DNA of 64,000 bases from Magicicada septendecula. Taxonomy: Eukaryota > Arthropoda > Insecta > Hemiptera > Cicadidae. The stretch spans positions 1-64,000 of the forward strand of contig JAWRYS010000740.1 of assembly GCA_034769895.1 (NCBI GenBank). The letters run 5' to 3'. A program made the translations under genes and the position numbers. The first letter of the stretch is position 1. Every line of letters starts with the position of its first letter. The notes under the pieces were generated by a model. The model saw only the letters and a program-made list of their open reading frames with translations. It had not been told where the DNA came from and did no database searches. This document shows positions 33,201-47,042 of this stretch, in pieces.

Positions 33201-35718
33201 AACATAATAAACAAATAGACATTAACCTTGATCATTAGCATTGTTACATTCACATTAAACAAACAGTTCTCTTTTAAATAATTTATACAGAAAATTATAA
33301 ACGTTATCACTTGAAATTTTTATTAACTGTTCTATATATCATTTCATTATTTATCACTTACTACAATTGGATTTCTCAAAAATTCAAATTTATTATTAAC
33401 ATTTATTTTATCTCATATTTCAGTTATTACTACCTCTTGATTATGGTTTCTATTTAGTACAACTATCTCAAATTAGTTTCATCATTGAGTTAAAATCTTT
33501 TCAACACGCGTAAACATTTTACTCTATATAACTTGTATTATAAAATTTATACTCACAGTACATCGCTCATACCCTGTCATAAGCACACAAATATAAACAT
33601 CAATAACTCCCTGTGCCTTCTGCAACATTTTAACAACAATGTTATTCCATACTAAACAATTTAACATTTATTTATTTATTAATTATTGTCAAATTCACAT
33701 CTCATAAAATAATTTAAATCCATCCTTATATAACATCTGAAATCAATCAAAAATATTTAAACATCTCCAGTTATTTTAATTAAATCAATTATTGAAAACA
33801 CAGCATTTTTAATTACTCTCACCAATTACAATAATTACAATTCATTTGTTATCCTCTTCAAAATTATTTTTGTTATTTATTTAGACTGCAAAAATATTAT
33901 TATTATTATCACAACAATTTCTACTACCTACACACACTGTTTACCTTACATACTTGTTACAATACAAACACAATTAATTTCACTAACAATTTATTTACAA
34001 ACTTTTGTCATTATTATTCAATTTACCACACTTCATTGTCCAAGTCAGCAAGTCAGAACCATAATTCAAAATATTTAAAATGTCCATTTATTAAGTTTAT
34101 GTTCAGCCTCCATCATCGAATAATAATCTAATATATTTATGATATAAATCGTTCTTGTCCACACTCAATTTATTAATTTTAATATGATAATTCTCTAATA
34201 CTTCAAGTTGTTTCACTATCATCAAATCATAAAACTTGTCAATATCATTAGTGATTTTAGTTTGGTCTCCATCAGTAGTTTTATTCAATCTAAAGTCAGT
34301 TATTTTCTCATCATATTCTTCTACTACACTCATTACAACATAAGGTAAGTGTTTATCATTTACAATGGTATTATCAAAATATTCATTTATCTCTCTTTCA
34401 ACAGGTAAGCATTTCATATCATCTATTTCCTTCCATTCTAACCGCTCTTTCAACTCTTTATGATTTCTCTTTAACTTATATAATTCTATCTCTCTGTCAA
34501 TACACAACTCTCTATCTAAATCTCTCTCACCATAACACCATCTCACACTTTCGACACCATCCCACACAGAGGGTACTAACTCATAAAAACTCGGGGAACA
34601 ACTCAAAGACCTCATGTCTTCCAATAACAAGGGACTCTTGCCCTTCAACAACAACATTTGTGAACACCTTGGTTCATCATAAATATGGGGAAAATATACC
34701 CTCTGCCCTACATACTCATCTAATCTCTCTTGCCATTCTTTCTCTAATTCATCAACACTAATTACTACTCCGTTACAACCCATTACTCTCTCACTCTTAC
34801 TCACTATCTCACTAACTATTTTCACCGGATCACTCTCTGATACCACATTCTTAATTATATTATCATTTTCAACATCATTTTTATCACTTGTTACTTTTTT
34901 ATTATCATTATTATTATTACTTTTAATCTGTTCCCCTACTGACTCTACTACTTTCTCAATATCTCGTTTCAATTCGTTACACCTACTCTCACACTTAATT
35001 TTGACCTCATTAATATCAATTTTAAGTTCGTTAAACTGTCTACTCTGTTCCTCGAATTTAGTGTCAAATTTACTGTTAAATTCACTTTTAATTTCATTAA
35101 ATTTTATATCATTATTGTCAAAACGACTATTTATAACATCAAATTTACTATTCTGTACATCGAAACTAGCGTCAAATTTGTTATTTTGTTCATTCATTTT
35201 AATGTTTACCTCATCAAGTTTTATATTAAAACTATTTTTTATTTCTTTAACTTCAATATCATTAACGTCAAATCTTTTATTAATAAGATTAAATAAGTCA
35301 TTTAATGACAACTCTTTTTCTCTCATTTTAGTTGCTACGGGAGTGGAAATCACTCCCGACCCACTAATTACAGATTCGTTTATCAGGCTTGGAGTTGTCT
35401 CCATTCCTGAATCGTTAGCGTCAACATTTACTGAGTTTTCTGTTTCAACGTCATTTAAGCTGATGTCTTCCTTATTATTTTCATTGGTATTCATTTTGTA
35501 TGTAACTTATATTTTCCTTGGTATAAAATTCAATTTTACATATACACAGTATTATTTATATAATATGACACAAGTAACATAGTATGGCTCTAATTTCTTA
35601 ATTTTTATACATCGTTAGTACGCATGTTACCCAACCTCCCAATCAAACTTGCATTCGTTGTAGGTGTGGAATTTAATGAAATTTACTTTCTAAAATTCGT
35701 CCCTGTTCGGGCGCCAAA
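30253..35718 (-). mobile_element. Array internal region 2
   Basis: Contains the 34-bp tandem duplication at 30471-30538 (caccacagcgcacctaacct repeated), block II 31529-31781, domain I 32452-32885, intact protein frame 34103-35494 and primer site 35699-35716. It shares aactgtgattt (near 31398) with internal 5. Other non-coding DNA is G-poor and holds nothing I recognise. Confidence 0.9.
34103..35494 (-). CDS. Orphan retroelement protein (463 aa), intact copy, unit 2
   Basis: ATG at 35494 (context acaaaATGA), about 205 nt after the primer site in element direction; TGA right after Asp-Asp-Gly-Gly. Residues 1-60 are acidic and Ser/Asn/Thr-rich. Residues about 65-200 form a long heptad-like charged stretch (NKFDASFDVQNSKFDVINSR is typical), likely a coiled coil. 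A low-complexity Asn/Asp linker follows. The conserved core runs from about residue 268: FPHIYDEPRCSQ, LLLEDMRSLSCSPSFYELVP, WCYGERDLDRELCIDREIEL, then a charged helix. About 63 of 79 core residues match element A. No zinc knuckle or enzyme motif is visible. Function unknown; RNA binding or particle formation are guesses from position alone. It is the only gene of the element. Confidence 0.85.
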   Translation of the reverse strand: MNTNENNKEDISLNDVETENSVNVDANDSGMETTPSLINESVISGSGVISTPVATKMREKELSLNDLFNLINKRFDVNDIEVKEIKNSFNIKLDEVNIKMNEQNNKFDASFDVQNSKFDVINSRFDNNDIKFNEIKSEFNSKFDTKFEEQSRQFNELKIDINEVKIKCESRCNELKRDIEKVVESVGEQIKSNNNNDNKKVTSDKNDVENDNIIKNVVSESDPVKIVSEIVSKSERVMGCNGVVISVDELEKEWQERLDEYVGQRVYFPHIYDEPRCSQMLLLKGKSPLLLEDMRSLSCSPSFYELVPSVWDGVESVRWCYGERDLDRELCIDREIELYKLKRNHKELKERLEWKEIDDMKCLPVEREINEYFDNTIVNDKHLPYVVMSVVEEYDEKITDFRLNKTTDGDQTKITNDIDKFYDLMIVKQLEVLENYHIKINKLSVDKNDLYHKYIRLLFDDGG

Positions 35719-36741
35719 TGTTATGTTATGATTTTTTAACGAATTATATTTATTTTCACCTACCTTAAATTCTGTCCAGGGTCCCAGCACGAACTGTGAA
35801 TGCAAGCATGATTGCAAGGTTACACTAATAACATACGCAACTCGCATTTATAAAGAGAACCAACTAAAATTTTATTTAATTCATTAAATTTGCAACATGT
35901 TATTTATTTACCTTTTCATTTCTTTACTATCAGATACTACTAAAATTAAATATATTACCTTAATGAAGGCTGCCCAGCCTGCTCATTCACACATTCGCAC
36001 TACTAAAATTTTACCCCCTTATTTAGATAAGCCCCATTTTATTCGAAATTACCCATATATTTGAAATACTGTTGCTCAATACCACTGCCGGAAACAGTCT
36101 TCCCGACCTCATGCTACATCATTCACAAAATTAGTTCTAGGTCCGAAACAGTTCATAATTTCCTTTTCTTCTTCCGAAAACTATACTCACTTCCGCATTT
36201 AAAAAAACTGCACTCACTTTTACTTGATATTGAAACTTTATTAATGAGCCCCGTTTGGAGGGCTGCCTGCGCAGGCGAGCGTCGGTGAGGAACTGCGAAG
36301 AAGCTCTGCCTAGTACCCCACTACTTAGATTTTTGGACAAGACGGAAAGCAATGCCTTGGGCGTTAAAGTCATAGTCACTGTTCATGCAACACATGCAAC
36401 TCCCGTGTGTTGGACGTCGACGAAATCTAATGTTCACTGGTTTACGTCACCCAAAGGGGCGGTTCTGAGCACATGGTGAAAAAACATCGTCTCCAGGCCA
36501 TATTGTGTTAACAAATCGGCATCGGTTGCGTGCCTGCTGGTGTTTGCGCATGTTACTCAACACTACAGTTCTGAGAATTACATTGCGTGGTTGCACCATG
36601 ACGCATTCCATCACACAGCTACACCTCACAACTTCTTTGTTTGAACAAAGCTTTTGTTTAACACGTGGCTGGCCACACAGATGAAAATGAATTTACGCTT
36701 TTTTAATAAAATCAAAAACCCCTCCTTTTAGCCCCGTTACA
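35719..36741 (-). repeat. Array LTR 3 (1023 bp)
   Basis: As LTR 2 apart from gacctcatgct and a private gaaggctgccc near 35966. Confidence 0.93.
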
Positions 36742-39700
36742 ATACCCCCCCAATGAGAGATCTTCTGTCGAAACAGAAGAAAAACAGAAGTTGCTAAACT
36801 CCTAAGAGGATCGATGAGGATATGGTGCCAACAACCCCCATTAGTTCTTGTACATCATGGGTAAACTACCCCCCTGGCTTGGCGACCATGGCTGCACCTG
36901 AACGAGATTACTGGACTTCTCTATACGAGATCCCAACACCATAACATCGAACAGACACGCACCACAGCGCACCTAACCTTCGAACATGCCACCCACCACA
37001 GCGCACCTAACCTTCGAACATGCCACCCCAAACGCCAAACCCCTGGCCTTACTCCATGCCAGATCCTCAACCGATATGTTGTTTCCCCTTTGCATGCATA
37101 CTGGGCTGCCTTTAGCAGTTACTGGGCTATCACACACACTTATAATTACTCACTAAACAAAATTATCCTTTAAAATTTTCAAAACATTTCTCTTTATATT
37201 CAAAATTCATTTACGTTAGAATCAAGTTGTATTTCCTCAAAAATCACAATAAGAAAAATCTTTTACATGAATCCCTAATTCTCTTCACTACTACTAACAA
37301 TCCTAAAGGAAACAAATTGAATACCTTATGAAACATGAATTCACTTACTCTAACATTTGTTTACACATATATTCTAAACAATATAATTCAATAAAACCCT
37401 CGCAGTACCCATAAACAATAATACACTTACAACTCAAAACATCAATTAGATGGCAGGCACAAAACAAAAAAATCAATTTTTTTTTCAAAAAAATTTAAAT
37501 TTATTACAATATACTTTTCTCAATATTCAGAAAATTTAAAATTATTTAAATCAATGAAACGGCAAAATTGCATCAATCAATTGCCAAAACTGGTCTAGTT
37601 TATAACATCAACCATCAGCTGATCACACTGGGTCAAGTCAACGACCTTGACCTACATATGTTATACACAGAACTAAATCATAAAGTACCTAGAACATCTT
37701 CAAAATTTTTTATCTTTAAACACAATAAAACATAATAAAATAATACATTTAAAATTAACATAGTATTATTACAATTAACAATAAAACTGACATTTAAATA
37801 AATCAAAATTTACACATTTTATAGCTTTGCATTATTCTCAAATTCTATTAAAATTTGTCACTTGTTTCAGTTAATTTTTTCTTTTTAACTATGATTTACT
37901 TTCTTTCATTCTCAATCTCCATTAGTTTGGGTGATTTAATTGTTCACAATAACTTGATTTACAAATTGGCATGTATATATACTCTTAATCCCCTTCTGAC
38001 TCTAACGTCCCTAACAGCTTTAACTAACATGACACCCCTCTATCAAAAACATCTATCAAACAATCTCTAAACCCACTTACTTATTACTCAACTCAATTCG
38101 CATCATTCTACCCTTATATATATAAAAAATATACTCTACCCCTTTGTACTCAGGATGTGTGTTCCCCTCCCAAAGCTCATTCCCTTATCTGGTCCCTGGA
38201 CTCTCCCTAGGCAACCCTTTCCGGCGCTAATTGGTCCCTTCCTGTCCCAACACCTTTCGTTGCGGACTCCTCATCACACCACCCAACTAATTACCCTTCC
38301 AATATATCACTGTCAACTACTACAAAATATTTCCACTTATTTATTAACTCAATATATCAACCAATACTCTACACATTTTCCCCTTAGCTACTGTGTCACT
38401 ATCAATGCTCAACTTCTACATTACTTTTATTCCCACAATAATATTGTTCTATTCAACTCCTTTAAGCTTAACCTGGACTGATTTAAATGTCTTAACAAAA
38501 TAATAATCACCCAAGATCTCCCATTTACTATCTTTTACAAACCCTTTAAAACTCTTAACTATCTCAAATTACTTCCATCATTTAAATCAAAATCTTTTAA
38601 CACATTAAAATCATTATATTCAAACATTAGTTACATTGGAAACTTGCAAACAATTTATAAGTGACATTTTACACATCTAACTCCAGCCATCAGCTGATGT
38701 TCTAGGTCGGGTGAATGACCTTTGTTCAAAAATGCTACACAAAATTACATAATGAAAAATACATAACACATATTTATAATTCTTACACTCTATAACATAA
38801 CAAGATTAATGACCCACTGAAACATGATGATCAAAATATAATAACCATCTACTGTATCCATTTTCTCAAATCAAAACAATTATTTAATTACTTCAAGAGC
38901 GAGTTGCCATTATTAAGTTACAACAAAATTTTTAATTCGTTACTCCCTTGAGTAACCTCCTTAACCACACACACTATTGTTTTCTGTGGGTGGACTGTTG
39001 CGCCCATTTGCCTCCACAAGGACGGCATTGGTGGAGGAATTTAACATCTCCTTGTCCTTGCTTCTGCGTTACATTTTAAAATGGGTAGATATCATCATAT
39101 CTATGTTATATATTAATAAGCCCTTAAAACGGGTCTACCACCTGTTTTACTGTTCCCACGCGAACAGAGTGGCAGTCGCTGTTCCATAGTTCCGGGGATT
39201 TCCCCTAAAGTCACCCCCCTTTAATTTCAAATATACACCAATTTCAATACATATTAACTATGGTCAAGTTTCCAATTTTTTGGCCATAGCTGACCGCCAT
39301 CCAAAACCACGATTAGTGCTGGTAAGGCAGTAATCGCCCGAAAAGGCGGGGAAATCAACTCTAAAGTCAGGCATGTTCTCTTCGTCATTATGATACACGG
39401 CACGGCAATCAATCAGCATATAATGTAAAATTATATAAAAGTTGTGCCATGTATTTTACGCCAGTTTGGCCTCCGATGGAGGTAACACTCTCTGTTACCC
39501 CCAACACTTACCGCTACCTACAGTGGCACATGCCACCACTGTACTAGCCAACCTAATAACTAAACTAACCCTTCTACAGTTACAGTTTCTACATCCCATA
39601 AGTATATCACTTCTATTAACACCACTCAACCCCCCAAAATTACCCACATATCTTGTATGAAAACATTACATAACATAATAAACAAATAGACATTAACCTT

Positions 39701-42189
39701 GATCATTAGCATTGTTACATTCACATTAAACAAACAGTTCTCTTTTAAATAATTTATACAGAAAATTATAAACGTTATCACTTGAAATTTTTATTAACTG
39801 TTCTATATATCATTTCATTATTTATCACTTACTACAATTGGATTTCTCAAAAATTCAAATTTATTATTAACATTTATTTTATCTCATATTTCAGTTATTA
39901 CTACCTCTTGATTATGGTTTCTATTTAGTACAACTATCTCAAATTAGTTTCATCATTGAGTTAAAATCTTTTCAACACGCGTAAACATTTTACTCTATAT
40001 AACTTGTATTATAAAATTTATACTCACAGTACATCGCTCATACCCTGTCATAAGCACACAAATATAAACATCAATAACTCCCTGTGCCTTCTGCAACATT
40101 TTAACAACAATGTTATTCCATACTAAACAATTTAACATTTATTTATTTATTAATTATTGTCAAATTCACATCTCATAAAATAATTTAAATCCATCCTTAT
40201 ATAACATCTGAAATCAATCAAAAATATTTAAACATCTCCAGTTATTTTAATTAAATCAATTATTGAAAACACAGCATTTTTAATTACTCTCACCAATTAC
40301 AATAATTACAATTCATTTGTTATCCTCTTCAAAATTATTTTTGTTATTTATTTAGACTGCAAAAATATTATTATTATTATCACAACAATTTCTACTACCT
40401 ACACACACTGTTTACCTTACATACTTGTTACAATACAAACACAATTAATTTCACTAACAATTTATTTACAAACTTTTGTCATTATTATTCAATTTACCAC
40501 ACTTCATTGTCCAAGTCAGCAAGTCAGAACCATAATTCAAAATATTTAAAATGTCCATTTATTAAGTTTATGTTCAGCCTCCATCATCGAATAATAATCT
40601 AATATATTTATGATATAAATCGTTCTTGTCCACACTCAATTTATTAATTTTAATATGATAATTCTCTAATACTTCAAGTTGTTTCACTATCATCAAATCA
40701 TAAAACTTGTCAATATCATTAGTGATTTTAGTTTGGTCTCCATCAGTAGTTTTATTCAATCTAAAGTCAGTTATTTTCTCATCATATTCTTCTACTACAC
40801 TCATTACAACATAAGGTAAGTGTTTATCATTTACAATGGTATTATCAAAATATTCATTTATCTCTCTTTCAACAGGTAAGCATTTCATATCATCTATTTC
40901 CTTCCATTCTAACCGCTCTTTCAACTCTTTATGATTTCTCTTTAACTTATATAATTCTATCTCTCTGTCAATACACAACTCTCTATCTAAATCTCTCTCA
41001 CCATAACACCATCTCACACTTTCGACACCATCCCACACAGAGGGTACTAACTCATAAAAACTCGGGGAACAACTCAAAGACCTCATGTCTTCCAATAACA
41101 AGGGACTCTTGCCCTTCAACAACAACATTTGTGAACACCTTGGTTCATCATAAATATGGGGAAAATATACCCTCTGCCCTACATACTCATCTAATCTCTC
41201 TTGCCATTCTTTCTCTAATTCATCAACACTAATTACTACTCCGTTACAACCCATTACTCTCTCACTCTTACTCACTATCTCACTAACTATTTTCACCGGA
41301 TCACTCTCTGATACCACATTCTTAATTATATTATCATTTTCAACATCATTTTTATCACTTGTTACTTTTTTATTATCATTATTATTATTACTTTTAATCT
41401 GTTCCCCTACTGACTCTACTACTTTCTCAATATCTCGTTTCAATTCGTTACACCTACTCTCACACTTAATTTTGACCTCATTAATATCAATTTTAAGTTC
41501 GTTAAACTGTCTACTCTGTTCCTCGAATTTAGTGTCAAATTTACTGTTAAATTCACTTTTAATTTCATTAAATTTTATATCATTATTGTCAAAACGACTA
41601 TTTATAACATCAAATTTACTATTCTGTACATCGAAACTAGCGTCAAATTTGTTATTTTGTTCATTCATTTTAATGTTTACCTCATCAAGTTTTATATTAA
41701 AACTATTTTTTATTTCTTTAACTTCAATATCATTAACGTCAAATCTTTTATTAATAAGATTAAATAAGTCATTTAATGACAACTCTTTTTCTCTCATTTT
41801 AGTTGCTACGGGAGTGGAAATCACTCCCGACCCACTAATTACAGATTCGTTTATCAGGCTTGGAGTTGTCTCCATTCCTGAATCGTTAGCGTCAACATTT
41901 ACTGAGTTTTCTGTTTCAACGTCATTTAAGCTGATGTCTTCCTTATTATTTTCATTGGTATTCATTTTGTATGTAACTTATATTTTCCTTGGTATAAAAT
42001 TCAATTTTACATATACACAGTATTATTTATATAATATGACACAAGTAACATAGTATGGCTCTAATTTCTTAATTTTTATACATCGTTAGTACGCATGTTA
42101 CCCAACCTCCCAATCAAACTTGCATTCGTTGTAGGTGTGGAATTTAATGAAATTTACTTTCTAAAATTCGTCCCTGTTCGGGCGCCAAA
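36742..42189 (-). mobile_element. Array internal region 3
   Basis: 34-bp duplication, block II 38018-38270, domain I 38921-39356, intact protein frame 40574-41965, primer site 42170-42187. About 22 bp (ccccccttacaaaattccca) present in internals 1, 2 and 5 are missing near 38284, as in internals 4 and 6. Confidence 0.9.
40574..41965 (-). CDS. Orphan retroelement protein (463 aa), intact copy, unit 3
   Basis: By eye the protein is identical to the unit 2 copy, including Lys in the IDKFYDLMIV segment where units 1, 4, 5 and 6 have Arg. Start, stop and domain layout are as described for 34103-35494. Two neighbouring identical intact copies suggest recent homogenisation or duplication. Confidence 0.85.
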   Translation of the reverse strand: MNTNENNKEDISLNDVETENSVNVDANDSGMETTPSLINESVISGSGVISTPVATKMREKELSLNDLFNLINKRFDVNDIEVKEIKNSFNIKLDEVNIKMNEQNNKFDASFDVQNSKFDVINSRFDNNDIKFNEIKSEFNSKFDTKFEEQSRQFNELKIDINEVKIKCESRCNELKRDIEKVVESVGEQIKSNNNNDNKKVTSDKNDVENDNIIKNVVSESDPVKIVSEIVSKSERVMGCNGVVISVDELEKEWQERLDEYVGQRVYFPHIYDEPRCSQMLLLKGKSPLLLEDMRSLSCSPSFYELVPSVWDGVESVRWCYGERDLDRELCIDREIELYKLKRNHKELKERLEWKEIDDMKCLPVEREINEYFDNTIVNDKHLPYVVMSVVEEYDEKITDFRLNKTTDGDQTKITNDIDKFYDLMIVKQLEVLENYHIKINKLSVDKNDLYHKYIRLLFDDGG

Positions 42190-43213
42190 TGTTATGTTAT
42201 GATTTTTTAACGAATTATATTTATTTTCACCTACCTTAAATTCTGTCCAGGGTCCCAGCACGAACTGTGAATGCAAGCATGATTGCAAGGTTACACTAAT
42301 AACATACGCAACTCGCATTTATAAAGAGAACCAACTAAAATTTTATTTAATTCATTAAATTTGCAACATGTTATTTATTTACCTTTTCATTTCTTTACTA
42401 TCAGATACTACTAAAATTAAATATATTACCTTAATGAAGGCCGCCCAGCCTGCTCATTCACACATTCGCACTACTAAAATTTTACCCCCTTATTTAGATA
42501 AGGCCCCATTTTATTCGAAATTACCCATATATTTGAAATACTGTTGCTCAATACCACTGCCGGAAACAGTCTTCCCGACCTCATGCTACATCATTCACAA
42601 AATTAGTTCTAGGTCCGAAACAGTTCATAATTTCCTTTTCTTCTTCCGAAAACTATACTCACTTCCGCATTTAAAAAAACTGCACTCACTTTTACTTGAT
42701 ATTGAAACTTTATTAATGAGCCCCGTTTGGAGGGCTGCCTGCGCAGGCGAGCGTCGGTGAGGAACTGCGAAGAAGCTCTGCCTAGTACCCCACTACTTAG
42801 ATTTTTGGACAAGACGGAAAGCAATGCCTTGGGCGTTAAAGTCATAGTCACTGTTCATGCAACACATGCAACTCCCGTGTGTTGGACGTCGACGAAATCT
42901 AATGTTCACTGGTTTACGTCACCCAAAGGGGCGGTTCTGAGCACATGGTGAAAAAACATCGTCTCCAGGCCATATTGTGTTAACAAATCGGCATCGGTTG
43001 CGTGCCTGCTGGTGTTTGCGCATGTTACTCAACACTACAGTTCTGAGAATTACATTGCGTGGTTGCACCATGACGCATTCCATCACACAGCTACACCTCA
43101 CAACTTCTTTGTTTGAACAAAGCTTTTGTTTAACACGTGGCTGGCCACACAGATGAAAATGAATTTACGCTTTTTTAATAAAATCAAAAACCCCTCCTTT
43201 TAGCCCCGTTACA
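42190..43213 (-). repeat. Array LTR 4 (1024 bp)
   Basis: One extra G (ataaggcccc near 42502) compared with LTRs 2, 3, 5, 6 and 7; this longer form is shared with LTR 1, its partner in the three-unit pattern. Confidence 0.93.
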
Positions 43214-45391
43214 ATACCCCCCCAATGAGAGATCTTCTGTCGAAACAGAAGAAAAACAGAAGTTGCTAAACTCCTAAGAGGATCGATGAGGATATGGTGC
43301 CAACAACCCCCATTAGTTCTTGTACATCATGGGTAAACTACCCCCCTGGCTTGGCGACCATGGCTGCACCTGAACGAGATTACTGGACTTCTCTATACGA
43401 GATCCCAACACCATAACATCGAACAGACACGCACCACAGCGCACCTAACCTTCGAACATGCCACCCACCACAGCGCACCTAACCTTCGAACATGCCACCC
43501 CAAACGCCAAACCCCTGGCCTTACTCCATGCCAGATCCTCAACCGATATGTTGTTCCCCCTTTGCATGCATACTGGGCTGCCTTTAGCAGTTACTGGGCT
43601 ATCACACACACTTATAATTACTCACTAAACAAAATTATCCTTTAAAATTTTCAAAACATTTCTCTTTATATTCAAAATTCATTTACGTTAGAATCAAGTT
43701 GTATTTCCTCAAAAATCACAATAAGAAAAATCTTTTACATGAATCCCTAATTCTCTTCACTACTACTAACAATCCTAAAGGAAACAAATTGAATACCTTA
43801 TGAAACATGAATTCACTTACTCTAACATTTGTTTACACATATATTCTAAACAATATAATTCAATAAAACCCTCGCAGTACCCATAAACAATAATACACTT
43901 ACAACTCAAAACATCAATTAGATGGCAGGCACAAAACAAAAAAATCAATTTTTTTTTTCAAAAAAATTTAAATTTATTACAATATACTTTTCTCAATATT
44001 CAGAAAATTTAAAATTATTTAAATCAATGAAACGGCAAAATTGCATCAATCAATTGCCAAAACTGGTCTAGTTTATAACATCAACCATCAGCTGATCACA
44101 CTGGGTCAAGTCAACGACCTTGACCTACATATGTTATACACAGAACTAAATCATAAAGTACCTAGAACATCTTCAAAATTTTTTATCTTTAAACACAATA
44201 AAACATAATAAAATAATACATTTAAAATTAACATAGTATTATTACAATTAACAATAAAACTGACATTTAAATAAATCAAAATTTACACATTTTATAGCTT
44301 TGCATTATTCTCAAATTCTATTAAAATTTGTCACTTGTTTCAGTTAATTTTTTCTTTTTAACTATGATTTACTTTCTTTCATTCTCAATCTCCATTAGTT
44401 TGGGTGATTTAATTGTTCACAATAACTTGATTTACAAATTGGCATGTATATATACTCTTAATCCCCTTCTGACTCTAACGTCCCTAACAGCTTTAACTAA
44501 CATGACACCCCTCTATCAAAAACATCTATCAAACAATCTCTAAACCCACTTACTTATTACTCAACTCAATTCGCATCATTCTACCCTTATATATATAAAA
44601 AAATACTCTACCCCTTTGTACTCAGGATGTGTGTTCCCCTCCCAAAGCTCATTCCCTTATCTGGTCCCTGGACTCTCCCTAGGCAACCCTTTCCGGCGCT
44701 AATTGGTCCCTTCCTGTCCCAACACCTTTCGTTGCGGACTCCTCATCACACCACCCAACTAATTACCCTTCCAATACATCACTGTCAACTACTACGAAAT
44801 ATTTCCACTTATTTATTAACTCAATATATCAACCAATACTCTACATATTTTCCCCTTAGCTACTGTGTCACTATCAATGCTCAACTTCTACATTACTTTT
44901 ATTCCCACAATAATATTGTTCTATTCAACTCCTTTAAGCTTAACCTGGACTGATTTAAATGTCCTAACAAAAAATAATCACCCAAGATCTCCCATTTACT
45001 ATCTTTTACAAACCCTTTAAAACTCTTAACTATCTCAAATTACTTCCATCATTTAAATCAAAATCTTTTAACACATTAAAATCATTATATTCAAACATTA
45101 GTTACATTGGAAACTTGCAAACAATTTATAAGTGACATTTTACACATCTAACTCCAGCCATCAGCTGATGTTCTAGGTCGGGTGAATGACCTTTGTTCAA
45201 AAATGCTACACAAAATTACATAATGAAAAATACATAACACATATTTATAATTCTTACACTCTATAACATAACAAGATTAATGACCCACTGAAACATGATG
45301 ACCAAAATATAATAACCATCTACTGTATCCATTTTCTCAAATCAAAACAATTATTTAATTACTTCAAGAGCGAGTTGCCATTATTACGTTA

Positions 45392-45822
45392 CAACAAAAT
45401 TTTTAATTCGTTACTCCCTTGAGTAACCTCCTTAACCACACACACTATTGTTTTCTGTGGGTGGACTGTTGCGCCCATTTGCCTCCACAAGGACGGCATT
45501 GGTGGAGGAATTTAACATCTCCTTGTCCTTGCTTGTGCGTTACATTGTAAAATAGGTAGATATCATCATATCTATGTTATATATTAATAAGCCCTTAAAA
45601 CGGGTCTACCACCTGTTTTACTGTTCCCACGCGAACAGAGTGGCAGTCGCTGTTCCATAGATCCGGGGATTTCCCCTAAAGTCACCCCCCTTTAATTTCA
45701 AATATACACCAATTTCAAGCCAGCTATGGTCAAGTTTCCAATTTTTTGGCCATAGCTGACCGCCATCCAAAACCACGATTAGTGCTGGTAAGGCAGTAAT
45801 CGCCCGAAAAGGCGGGGAAATC
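45392..45822 (-). ncRNA. Domain I in array unit 4
   Basis: Counterpart of 9117-9553 on the minus strand. Plus-strand coordinates of arms: GTTACTC 45410-45416 with GAGTAAC 45421-45427; GATAT 45559-45563 with ATATC 45568-45572; CTACCAC 45606-45612 with GTGGCAG 45640-45646 (one G-T pair in the element RNA), enclosing CTGTTC 45621-45626 with GAACAG 45633-45638; CAGCTATGG 45721-45729 with CCATAGCTG 45750-45758; CGATTA 45776-45781 with TAATCG 45797-45802. Other copies: 25964-26393, 32452-32885, 38921-39356, 51877-52312, 58360-58795. Units 2, 3, 5 and 6 have a weakened CAGCTATGG stem. Confidence 0.65.
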
Positions 45823-47042
45823 AACTCTAAAGTCAGGCATGTTCTCTTCGTCATTATGATACACGGCACGGCAATCAATCAGCATATAATGTAAAATTAT
45901 ATAAAAGTTGTGCCATGTATTTTACGCCAGTTTGGCCTCCGATGGAGGTAACACTCTCTGTTACCCCCAACACTTACCGCTACCTACAGTGGCACATGCC
46001 ACCACTGTACTAGCCAACCTAATAACTAAACTAACCCTTCTACAGTTACAGTTTCTACATCCCATAAGTATATCACTTCTATTAACACCACTCAACCCCC
46101 CAAAATTACCCACATATCTTGTATGAAAACATTACATAACATAATAAACAAATAGACATTAACCTTGATCATTAGCATTGTTACATTCACATTAAACAAA
46201 CAGTTCTCTTTTAAATAATTTATACAGAAAATTATAAACGTTATCACTTGAAATTTTTATTAACTGTTCTATATATCATCATTTCATTATTTATCACTTA
46301 CTACAATTGGATTTCTCAAAAATTCAAATTTATTATTAACATTTATTTTATCTCATATTTCAGTTATTACTACCTCTTGATTATGGTTTCTATTTAGTAC
46401 AACTATCTCAAATTAGTTTCATCATTGAGTTAAAATCTTTTCAACACACGTAAACATTTTACTCTATATAACTTGTATTATAAAATTTATACTCACAGTA
46501 CATCGCTCATACCCTGTCATAAGCACACAAATATAAACATCAATAACTCCCTGTGCCTTCTGCAACATTTTAACAACAATGTTATTCCATACTAAACAAT
46601 TTAACATTTATTTATTTATTAATTATTGTCAAATTCACATCTCATAAAATAATTTAAATCCATCCTTATATAACATCTGAAATCAATCAAAAATATTTAA
46701 ACATCTCCAGTTATTTTAATTAAATCAATTATTGAAAACACAGCATTTTTAATTACTCTCACCAATTACAATAATTACAATTCATTTGTTATCCTCTTCA
46801 AAATTATTTTTGTTATTTATTTAGACTGCAAAAATATTATTATTATTATCACAACAATTTCTACTACCTACACACACTGTTTACCTTACATACTTGTTAC
46901 AATACAAACACAATTAATTTCACTAACAATTTATTTACAAACTTTTGTCATTATTATTCAATTTACCACACTTCATTGTCCAAGTCAGCAAGTCAGAACC
47001 ATAATTCAAAATATTTAAAATGTCCATTTATTAAGTTTATGT

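Noticed and set aside
34990..35590. 193-codon plus-strand open frame repeated in every array unit
   Set aside because: It is the reverse-strand shadow of the coiled-coil half of the element protein. Its recurrence only reflects unit identity.
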